NCBI GenBank assembly: GCA_031761405.1
Contig: JASEVX010000007.1
Location: 26,376,859 to 26,440,858 of the forward strand
DNA: 64,000 nt
Origin: Serripes groenlandicus
Taxonomy: Eukaryota > Mollusca > Bivalvia > Cardiida > Cardiidae
Direction of reading: 5' to 3'
Under the pieces are notes generated by a model. It was not told the DNA's origin. It saw nothing but the letters and a program-made list of their open reading frames with translations, and did not search any database. Numbering within the stretch: the first letter of the stretch is position 1; every line of letters starts with the position of its first letter. Positions 57,801 through 62,699 of this stretch are shown here, in pieces. The position numbers and the translations under genes were made by a program.

Positions 57801-60800
57801 GTTTGCTGCAGAGGCGTCAGAAAGCGTCTATATGAGGGAAAGGGTTAATTTAGTCTACAGATGTTGATGACGGACAATTTGGGGGGAAAAGCCGAGACTC
57901 ATCAGAGGACTAGGCATCTTGCCACAAGAAAATGGACGGAATAATTCTAAGCACTTTCTCTTTTTAACCCTTTCCCATAAACAGACGTATATTGACGCCT
58001 ATGAAGAATATTGAGCAATTTCTCCTTTTGCCACAATGTTTTCAACTATATATATATATATTTGATTATTATAAGTTCAATTAAAGAGTTTTTTTCGTAT
58101 CACTGCCTGTATGTTTTCACAGTTATCTAATGCATATTTGTTGTATGTTGGAAAGGGTTAAACAATTCTATAGTGTCATCAGCTATGGGGCAACAAGTTT
58201 CAGATTTCTGATACAATGTTTACTATTATTTGTTCCGTTTACTATTTTTTGTTCAGTTTAGTAAAGATTTTCTACAGTGTTTGTTTTAACAATTATCACT
58301 GTGTTTCAAAGGTAAATTACTAGTGCATTCAGTACCCTTGCACAGTTTGATTGATTGGGGTTTAACGCCGTTTTCAACAATTTCTCAGTTATATCTCGGC
58401 GGCCAGTTCACATATTCATGCATTTCCTGGTTTTCTCACACCAGTACTCCACACAACAATCTTCCCAAGCAACTGGCTGCTTTTCCACATAGACTTAGCC
58501 CATTGGTGGAAGACGAATGACGCATGTCGCATAGACTTTTGTCAATCGTCGGAAAGAAAGTTGGCCGAGCCGGGATTTGAACCCTCAACCCCTGGATTGA
58601 CAGCCCGCGTCGCTACCGACTGAGCCACCGGGGCTCGGCCCTTGCACAGGAGATCAGTCATGATGAAATTGATATTTCTGCAATCCTTAATTCCATGAAG
58701 GGACCATCACTTACAATACATTGTCTAAGTTTTGGTGTTTTTAGCTTGGAAAAATTACTATGCATTTAATGTTCCCCTTTACACCATAGGGCACTTTTAC
58801 AGGCTTTTGTTTTTACATGATTCCTTTCCTACATACAACAAACCTGCAGCAACGATTTTGAAATCATCTAGGCAAAATTATGGAAATCTCTATAAGTGAA
58901 TGCTTAAATATTGAGATGATTTGAAAACATTGTGGCATATTGGGGGAAATTGCCCCATCTGATTTTGTCACGATGTTTTGCTGCAAATGCGCATGAAAGC
59001 ATCTGTATGTCAGTCACTATGTGGGAAAGGGTTAATTAAAAGAGGATAAAAAATATGCCATAATGATATTGAAGTCTTTATCCTGTGTCATTTTTATAAG
59101 AATATTGGCTTTAATCACCATGCCAATATTACTTTCTGTGAAAACACTAACATTTAATGTTGACAGGTTAAATATTTCAAAATATTTTTTAATTTCCTTA
59201 CCAGTGAAACATTCATTAAATTCCCCCGGTGGGGAATGCATAATAAATCCTGCAGCAATCTTGCACTGTAATGAAAAAGCAATTTAACATAATATAAATT
59301 AATCCATTATCTTGTTATGAGTATAACAAGTGTTCTAACTTCATAACCATATACTAGAACAATAACTTCCTGGTGTTCTGTGGGTTAAAAAAAACCAAAA
59401 TATTCTGCATGCATCATTTAAAAAGCAAGAGCTTTCTGTAAGACAGCGCCCTCGACAATTCCTCTGCATATTAGCTACTGAGGTATGGACCCTAAATTGC
59501 CTAATGTAGTTGCGTGCAATATATTAACCAGAATTTCTTAAAGGGTGATTTGCATTATATGCAGGATATAGTTTTATTTAACTTGATTATGTTAATAGGT
59601 ATGATCATTGGGAAGGGTTGTATAAAGCTTAAATGCAATGCATGAACTCCTTACTATGGACTCTTAATGTAGTTGCACACAAAACTTTTAACCAGAAGTC
59701 AAAAAAGGGCCATAACTTGCATTTAATACAGTATAGAGTTATCAAACTTGATTATTTACATGTGTGATTGTTTCAATGCAATACATGTAGGAGTTACTGA
59801 GCCATGGTGAAATATAAGTACTTGCATGCAAAACCTTAACCAAGGTGTGACGCCGACGCCAGGGTGAGTAGAATAGCTCTCATATTCTCCGAATAGTCAA
59901 GCTAAAAACCAGACAGATGGGTTGCAAGCATTTGAACAAGTGTTTGTACAAGTATTTATAATATCATCCTAGACAGAGATGTGTTACTATGTTCTAAAAA
60001 GGTTGGGTTGAATGATTTTACCAATGTAAGGTAAAATTGAAGCCCTTATCATAAAAATTACCATTATAATGATGAATAGTTGATGTTTATTAACACAAAA
60101 CTTAACCAAGATTGCAACATGGACACAAACGATGATAAAGGTTTTTTTAGAAATCAGATCATATATAAAAGATTAAAAACATAATAGCAAAATGAGCGAC
60201 CACATTTTAAGAAAAAACTTATGCTTGTTCAACACAAGATTTTCAAGTCAAACAAAAGCAGAGCTGTCTAATTAATCTGAATCAAGTAAAAGGTTAATCT
60301 TCCTTGCATTATCATTTTGAACTATTTCTACTAGTACTAATAACTACATGTATGTTTATAAATTATTGTCACTAATCACAAGGCATATCAGACAATCATA
60401 TTTTTATTAAGGTTTTTCAGCGTTTTCAATATTATTTCAGTTATATCACAGCAACAATTCACATATTCATGATCTCTTGGCAGACAAACCAGTATCCTTC
60501 TCTCTCCTACATTCGGCCCTTGCACTCGTTTCGTGACATATAAGAAATCAATTTTTCGAGCGATATTTTTTGTCTGCATAATTCATCAATGTCATGGAAG
60601 TGTTTTTCTAAGTTTACATTTTACTTCCGGTTACTTTCCTTTATATTTTGGCAATATGAAACTAGGTCACGAACTGAGGAGAAAGGGTTTTGACTGATAA
60701 ACAGGCGTATATTTGAGACATGTTTTCAAAATATTTCTTATTTTTGTTTATGTTACCAGTTTATGTCGATACTTATCTAAAATAAAATATTATTTTGACC

Positions 60801-61648
60801 ACTCGCTTCTTCATATCGAATTGCGCGAAAATCGATGCTTAAGGTCACGAAACAAGGACACAACAGGATACTAGGCGTTGAATCCTGCTTCAAAAATATA
60901 TTTCAGCCATATCAGAGCACTTCATGGATAAATTATTTCCATTTGACAGTGATACCATTGAGAGCAATGGTATGTTTATCATGACACAGAAGGATCTGTT
61001 CTAATTCTAATAAGGTTATCAGAGGCACCTGTTCTACCATTTCCAAAGTCTTCTGTTAAATTTGACCAGGAATTGAACCCTGAACTCAAGGGAGACAGCT
61101 CACCAAGTTGTTAAAATAACTGTCGAAAATGTTTCCTCCATCAATGTTCACTGGTTTTATAATGTTTTCTCAACAAGTTAACATTCTTTGTAGTTTAAAA
61201 GTGCATATTTTACTCACAAAAAGGCAAATAAGCGCGTTGAGTTGAAATTACCGGCTTCAAAATACAGTAGGGGAAATAAAATAGATGCAACGAAAGTGAA
61301 ATTGTCATGTCGATTCAGTGCTTTGTTTTGGTGTAAATAATTCGGCCTGTGACATTGAGACAATCGTAAGTGAAGGAGAAAACAACACATTGCAGTTAAA
61401 ACACAAAACTAGACATTTGTGACTCATCTTAAAGTTTATTGACGTTCGGATCGTAAGCGGAAGTGAAGCGAATATAAAAATCTTAAACAGTCGATTTCTT
61501 TGAAAAATGCAGCAAATTGTTCTTGTCTGTTTGAGGCATAAATTACATATCTCACTTACGAAGCATGTCAAATGAGAAAAATGGAAATACAATGTACTAT
61601 CCGCAGACCTACCCTTTCTTCGTCACAAACAACATCTTCATCCGACAT
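45665..61648 (-). CDS. CAPZA: F-actin-capping protein subunit alpha (CAPZA), complete ten-exon gene
   Basis: The alpha subunit pairs with CapZ beta and caps the fast-growing (barbed) ends of actin filaments in the cytoplasm. Coding exons on the minus strand are 61648-61613, 59265-59202, 57448-57400, 54192-54129, 53009-52939, 52021-51806, 49464-49380, 48916-48845, 47268-47206 and 45805-45665. They sum to 861 nt, i.e. 286 codons plus stop, the same length as human CAPZA1 as I know it. All nine introns are GT-AG and every phase joins. Family hallmarks seen: HSPPGEFNE near the N-terminus, [41 protein letters not shown], and [12 protein letters not shown] followed by KIDWNK at the actin-binding C-terminal tentacle. 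The start is supported by an in-frame TGA 15 nt upstream (61661-61663). Introns are filled with MITEs, SINEs and one tandem-core element, but the reading frame is undamaged. CAPZA1/2/3 are vertebrate duplicates, so only CAPZA is used. Confidence 0.97.
45929..46158 (-). mobile_element. TTAA MITE, subfamily A (CAPZA intron 9)
   Basis: Left end TTAACACTTTCCCTCATA, core TTGCTCAAAACAAGCAA (one stem mismatch). Confidence 0.85.
46165..46342. mobile_element. TTAA MITE, subfamily B, diverged (CAPZA intron 9)
   Basis: GGAGATGACATTGAAAACAT at left; right ACATGTAGGTAAGGGTTAA. Only 11 bp separate it from the 46354 copy. Confidence 0.65.
46354..46582 (-). mobile_element. TTAA MITE, A/B intermediate (CAPZA intron 9)
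   Basis: Left TTAACCCTTTCCAACATATAG, right TATGAGGGAAAGGGTTAA, core TTGCTCAAAACAAGCAA. Confidence 0.8.
46735..47190. mobile_element. family K repeat, split by an A MITE (CAPZA intron 9)
   Basis: CCAGACCACCCAGTGCATCC on the left (to 46856); GGATCCTTAGCATGGTTGTA and AAGGTTGGATTTCGAAGAGC on the right (from 47084). Confidence 0.58.
46857..47083 (+). mobile_element. TTAA MITE, subfamily A, inserted in a family K element
   Basis: The left TTAA is mutated (TTAATGGACCCTTTCCC); the right end is intact. Family K sequence flanks both sides (CAPZA intron 9). Confidence 0.8.
47206..47268 (-). CDS. CAPZA: CAPZA exon 9
   Basis: It is 63 nt (21 codons) long, with acceptor TTCTAG (a TAG rather than CAG acceptor) and donor CAG|GTAGG. 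It encodes [20 protein letters not shown] and Gln, aligning with the [21 protein letters not shown] helix region. Confidence 0.95.
47351..47637 (-). mobile_element. SINE in CAPZA intron 8
   Basis: It aligns along its length with the 58347 SINE: GGGGTTTAATGCC at the tail, CTTTCCTGGCTTTCTTAAACC in the body, and degraded box B GAGTTTGAATCCC at the head. It is more diverged than the 58347 copy. Confidence 0.7.
47972..48147. mobile_element. TTAA MITE, subfamily B (CAPZA intron 8)
   Basis: GCCACATATAGACGCATTTG at left; right AGAGGGAAAAGGTTAA. It shares its terminal TTAA with the 48144 copy. Confidence 0.7.
48144..48251 (+). mobile_element. TTAA MITE, subfamily A, 108-bp deletion derivative
   Basis: Left TTAACCCTTTCCCCCATACG jumps to TTTTGTGCAATTTCTTC, so the left half is lost but both termini remain. 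Its left TTAA is also the right TTAA of the neighbouring copy (47972-48147). Confidence 0.85.
48271..48453. mobile_element. TTAA MITE, subfamily B (CAPZA intron 8)
   Basis: TTAACACTTTCCTGCTTTTG at left; AAGTGGGAAAGGGTGTAG at right. Confidence 0.68.
48466..48654. mobile_element. TTAA MITE, subfamily B (CAPZA intron 8)
   Basis: CCCCCTTTCCCACATACATC at left; the centre is mostly deleted; ATGTATGGGAAAG at right. Confidence 0.65.
48845..48916 (-). CDS. CAPZA: CAPZA exon 8
   Basis: It is 72 nt long, with acceptor CCACAG and donor GTGAGT. It encodes [20 protein letters not shown] followed by [15 protein letters not shown] is a diagnostic CapZ alpha signature. Confidence 0.97.
49380..49464 (-). CDS. 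CAPZA: CAPZA exon 7
   Basis: It is 85 nt long, with acceptor TATTTCAG and donor CAA|GTAAGT. It completes Trp and encodes [12 protein letters not shown]... ending in GILKVQ, aligning with NGRWRSEWKF... GVLKIQ of vertebrates. Confidence 0.95.
49545..49621 (-). mobile_element. SINE tail half, split by tandem-core element
   Basis: ATTTCAACATTACTTCAGTT and ATCATGGAAACAGTTCACTT match the 28724 SINE tail side. The body resumes at 50617 after the inserted element. Confidence 0.65.
49622..50616 (+). mobile_element. tandem-core element inserted in a SINE (CAPZA intron 6)
   Basis: It starts ACAAGAGTACCGCAAACGGT (hairpin GTACCG/CGGTAC). It has about five units of roughly 150 bp keyed by GTCCAAAAAGGG (near 49801, 49951, 50102, 50252, 50400), then a GGACGGACAGAC microsatellite (50538-50568), and ends AAACGGTCGTATAAAA. 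SINE sequence continues on both sides (about 49545-49621 and 50617-50745). Confidence 0.75.
50617..50745 (-). mobile_element. SINE head half, split by tandem-core element
   Basis: It continues the 49545 SINE: ACTATGCTAGGAAACATG, CACTTCACCATGACC and a degraded tRNA-like head (box B AGTTTGATCCC, GAGTGGTAAGTG). It matches the 28724 SINE in order. Confidence 0.65.
50905..51082. mobile_element. TTAA MITE, subfamily B (CAPZA intron 6)
   Basis: CTGCTGATAATGAGCAATAT core; right GTACTGGGAAAGTGTTAA. Confidence 0.65.
51204..51433 (+). mobile_element. TTAA MITE, subfamily A (CAPZA intron 6)
   Basis: Intact, with core TTGCACGTTTTGTGCAA. Confidence 0.87.
51585..51795. mobile_element. family C hairpin MITE (CAPZA intron 6)
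   Basis: CCCTATGATGTAAGTACTCA and AGTGAGACGACTATTTTGAG; the outer ends are TCTAGATAAAGACGGGTTAT and TGCCCCTTATCCAGA. It ends about 10 bp from the exon 6 donor. Confidence 0.65.
51806..52021 (-). CDS. CAPZA: CAPZA exon 6 (largest)
   Basis: It is 216 nt long, with acceptor TTTACAG and donor GTAAG. It begins by completing Lys and reads [13 protein letters not shown], and ends [15 protein letters not shown] plus two bases of Trp. The middle is less conserved, as in other CapZ alpha proteins; the [14 protein letters not shown] block is near-invariant. Confidence 0.96.
52078..52140. mobile_element. TTAA MITE right-half fragment (CAPZA intron 5)
   Basis: TCTCCTTTTGTCACAATGTT then AAGTCGTCTGCTGTAGAGGC. 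It lies about 55 bp from the exon 6 acceptor. Confidence 0.65.
52254..52624 (+). mobile_element. TTAA MITE, subfamily A, interrupted by a SINE
   Basis: The left 85 bp (to about 52337) and the right terminus ATATGAGGGAAAGGGTTAA remain. The SINE at 52338-52600 replaces the middle (CAPZA intron 5). Confidence 0.75.
52338..52600 (-). mobile_element. SINE inside a TTAA MITE (CAPZA intron 5)
   Basis: It is the same family as the 58347 copy, with tail AACGGCATTAAACTCCC and box B GGTTCGAATCCC. The head is truncated before box A. The surrounding A-type MITE (52254-52624) is split by it. Confidence 0.75.
52939..53009 (-). CDS. CAPZA: CAPZA exon 5
   Basis: It is 71 nt long, with acceptor TTTCCAG and donor GTAAGT. 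It encodes [20 protein letters not shown] followed by NSF and two bases of a Lys codon. It is almost identical to the vertebrate [17 protein letters not shown] block. Confidence 0.96.
53068..53253. mobile_element. TTAA MITE, subfamily B, core deleted (CAPZA intron 4)
   Basis: ACTTAATCTGCAGCAGACAA at left; GATGTAGGAAAGGGTTTA at right. Confidence 0.65.
53260..53430 (+). mobile_element. tRNA-headed SINE of a different type, plus strand
   Basis: It has box A-like TGGTGCAGAGG, then GTAGAGCGTCAGCC, and box B GGTTCGATTCC about 35 nt later, followed by an unrelated body ending near GAATAATATAACG. It is not a real tRNA gene: the acceptor stem does not close. CAPZA intron 4. Confidence 0.5.
53663..53866. 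mobile_element. TTAA MITE, subfamily B, diverged (CAPZA intron 4)
   Basis: TTGACGCCTGCTGTTGCAGA at left; GTGAAGTAATGGGTTAA at right, four bases before the A copy at 53870. Confidence 0.65.
53870..54075 (-). mobile_element. TTAA MITE, subfamily A (CAPZA intron 4)
   Basis: Left TTAACCCTTTCCCTCATATA, right TATGAGGAAAAGGGTTAA, core TTGCACAAAACGTGCAA. A B copy ends four bases to its left. Confidence 0.85.
54129..54192 (-). CDS. CAPZA: CAPZA exon 4
   Basis: It is 64 nt long, with acceptor TTTTTCAG and donor GTGGGT. It encodes [20 protein letters not shown] and a final Gln, after completing Gly. FAQYN.DQFTP is strongly conserved in CapZ alpha. It ends in phase 0. Confidence 0.95.
54702..55917 (+). 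mobile_element. tandem-core element, second copy of the 21659 family, 3'-truncated (CAPZA intron 3)
   Basis: It starts AACAAGAGGGCCATGATGGC and continues with about six units of 140-146 bp carrying GTGACCTAGTTTTTGACCC. It is interrupted near its left end by a SINE with target-site duplication. It stops within GAAGATTGGATGCAAAA, where the GATA tail of a LINE begins, so the microsatellite and 3' hairpin are missing. Confidence 0.75.
54746..55008 (-). mobile_element. tRNA-headed SINE with 12-bp target-site duplication
   Basis: Minus-strand box A is TAGCTCAATTGG and box B GGTTCGATACC; the tail is AAAGCGGCGTTAAACTCC. The flanks CCTTAATTATAC at 54734-54745 and 55009-55020 are identical, so the SINE inserted into the 54702 tandem-core element. 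Confidence 0.88.
55918..55945. repeat. GATA microsatellite, likely LINE 3' tail
   Basis: About six GATA units are followed by TTTTATTATTG, which on the minus strand is a AATAAA signal just before the repeat. This marks the 3' end of the LINE remnant, inserted in the tandem-core element to its left. Confidence 0.75.
56103..56440 (-). pseudogene. C-terminal remnant of a non-LTR retrotransposon ORF
   Basis: The open frame on the minus strand reads [20 protein letters not shown], then [12 protein letters not shown], and stops at 56103. The C-x2-C-x10-H-x4-C arrangement and the EDE.HF..C context are typical of the C-terminal region of LINE reverse-transcriptase polyproteins in molluscs. Downstream on the minus strand comes AATAAAATATCTATC with TATC repeats (55918-55945), a plausible LINE 3' tail. 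The upstream part of the open frame (56441-56576) is unrelated repeat sequence, so the LINE is 5'-truncated. Confidence 0.6.
56522..56657 (+). mobile_element. TTAA MITE, deletion derivative (CAPZA intron 3)
   Basis: Left TTAACCCTTTCCCATATACA (B-like) joins an A-type right half from GAGCAATTTCTTCTTT to ATGGGTTAA. Confidence 0.75.
57038..57144 (+). mobile_element. TTAA MITE, subfamily A, truncated (CAPZA intron 3)
   Basis: The middle of an A copy runs from ACACCTATGACAAAAAGAGC to GTCTGCAGCAGAGG, then is cut by a B copy starting at 57145. Confidence 0.75.
57145..57376. mobile_element. TTAA MITE, subfamily B (CAPZA intron 3)
   Basis: AACCCTTTCCCACATACAAC at left, cutting an A copy; core TTGCTCATTTAGAGCAA; right TATGTGTGGTAAAGGGTTAA. 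The exon 3 donor is 18 bp beyond. Confidence 0.8.
57400..57448 (-). CDS. CAPZA: CAPZA exon 3
   Basis: It is 49 nt long, with acceptor TTTTCAG and donor GTATGT. It completes the split Asp and encodes [15 protein letters not shown], matching the family VRLLLNNDNLL block. It ends with two bases of a Gly codon. Confidence 0.94.
57626..57848 (+). mobile_element. TTAA MITE, subfamily A (CAPZA intron 2)
   Basis: Intact, with core TTGCACGTTTTGTGCAA and a small deletion in the left arm. Confidence 0.85.
57964..58161. mobile_element. TTAA MITE, subfamily B (CAPZA intron 2)
   Basis: Left TTAACCCTTTCCCATAAACA; right TATGTTGGAAAGGGTTAA; the left half is partly deleted. Confidence 0.78.
58347..58642 (-). 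mobile_element. tRNA-headed SINE, full length (CAPZA intron 2)
   Basis: On the minus strand it begins with a tRNA-like head: box A TGGCTCAGTCGG and box B GGTTCAAATCC. It ends with GTTGAAAACGGCGTTAAACC, the tail typical of bivalve SINEs. Pol III transcription would run on the minus strand, i.e. in the sense of CAPZA. Confidence 0.8.
58822..59035. mobile_element. TTAA MITE, subfamily B (CAPZA intron 2)
   Basis: CCTTTCCTACATACAACAAA at left; right TATGTGGGAAAGGGTTAA. Confidence 0.75.
59202..59265 (-). CDS. CAPZA: CAPZA exon 2
   Basis: It is 64 nt long, with acceptor TTACAG and donor GTAAGG. It encodes [20 protein letters not shown] and a split Asp codon. HSPPGEFNE is the conserved N-terminal block of CapZ alpha (HAPPGEFNE in vertebrates). 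Confidence 0.95.
59455..59906 (+). mobile_element. degenerate tandem-core element (CAPZA intron 1/2 region)
   Basis: Two or three diverged units contain TTAACCAGAA, AAAGGGCCATAACTTGCAT and ATGCAATGCATGAACTCCTTACT. They are followed by GACGCCGACGCC and AATAGCTCTCATATTC...CAAGCTAAAAAC, an end typical of these elements. It lies in CAPZA intron 1. Confidence 0.5.
60405..60500 (-). mobile_element. SINE tail fragment (CAPZA intron 1)
   Basis: TTTTCAGCGTTTTCAATATT, ATTTCAGTTATATCACAGC and TTCATGATCTCTTGGCAGAC match the tail half of the 28724-type SINE. A possible head fragment with GAATTGAACCCTG lies at 61015-61115. Confidence 0.5.
60515..60875. mobile_element. possible TIR element within a SINE (CAPZA intron 1)
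   Basis: CGTTTCGTGACATATAAGAA and CAATTTTTCGAGCGA near the left recur inverted near the right as GCGCGAAAATCGATGCTTAA and GGTCACGAAAC. SINE pieces lie outside both ends. Confidence 0.4.
61613..61648 (-). CDS. CAPZA: CAPZA exon 1 (start codon)
   Basis: It encodes residues 1-12, [12 protein letters not shown]. The minus-strand context CCAAAATGT has A at -3, and an in-frame stop lies 15 nt upstream. The donor is AGG|GTAGGT. It matches the SDEEKV start region of vertebrate CAPZA and ends in phase 0. Confidence 0.9.
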
Positions 61649-61770
61649 TTTGGCAATCTGTCACGCCTCACGCATAGACTGGTTTACAAAAATATTTTTC
61701 TTTACCAGTGAATTTCCCGATTACGATTCCGAATAGTCTGGTTTGAAACCCCGTCTGAATTCTGAAAGCA
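61649..61770 (-). promoter_or_regulatory. CAPZA 5' flank and probable promoter region
   Basis: It holds the in-frame upstream stop at 61661-61663 and CACGCCTCACGCAT. No TATA box or clear initiator was found; the transcription start cannot be placed. Confidence 0.35.
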
Positions 61771-62224
61771 TTAATTTCCCAAGATTTTGGTATTGTTATT
61801 ATTATTATAATTTAAATAGTGTATAATATAAAAAATCATTGACATTTAGAACATATTTAAATGCCAAATACCCGCAAAACAATTAACAAATAAATTATTA
61901 TTGACGCACTGGATAAACTTCACCCGGGACATTCCGGAACAATTTTACTAAGCCGAGTTACGTGAGCTCTAACCCACACGGACCAACTGCCATAATATTT
62001 CTAAAATTCCCTGCCCAAAATTTAGATGAGCTGTTGTGAAAGACAACACACAATTTCAATTAGTTTGAAAATGTTATCATTTTAGTTTGTAATTTAATTT
62101 GTATTTGATCATTAAATCCCTTGGAGATTTTGTCCTCTCCCCGCAATGTTCTCAGTCCTTATACTCTTCATAAAAATCAACATTACGGGTACAGGAGAAT
62201 ATTATTTATTAATTAATGCTTTCG

Positions 62225-62540
62225 ACAATATAACAAGCAAGGTTACGGGAAGAGAAGAACTATATCACATTCAGTCACTCATCAATTCAAAGGAGAAGTC
62301 GTTTATTCTATGCGACGGCTGCTTTTCTTACACAATTTCATATATTAACATGCTTTATCACATTCAGTCACGCATAAATTGAAATCATTACTGTTCGGAG
62401 CAGTAGATAGATTATTGAATCATTTTAGTAAAAAGAGAAGTCGTTAACAATTAGCTCGGCTCCTTTTCTTACAATAATTCTTCTCTTCATATATCGACAT
62501 GCTTTCGAGTCTGTAACAATCAACATTATGAGAAATTAAA
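62225..62540. repeat. weak tandem repeat upstream of CAPZA
   Basis: TATCACATTCAGTCACTCAT recurs as TATCACATTCAGTCACGCAT, and GGAGAAGTCGTTTATTC recurs as AGAGAAGTCGTTAACAA, each followed by CTTTTCTTACA. Period about 90-130 bp. Confidence 0.5.
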
Positions 62541-62699
62541 GTGATATTTATCAATTGAGTTTATAAAAAAATTTAATATTTAAGTATATTTTACTTAATA
62601 CATAATAATTTTGGCCATGTACTCTTGAAACATGCACCTATAACTACTCTACATTTCTAAAGCCAAGTGGTTCAAAACGGAACGTAGGTTAGTTTAAAC

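Noticed and set aside
62146..62382. 78-codon plus-strand ORF upstream of CAPZA
   Set aside because: It spans a weak tandem repeat and has no recognisable protein.
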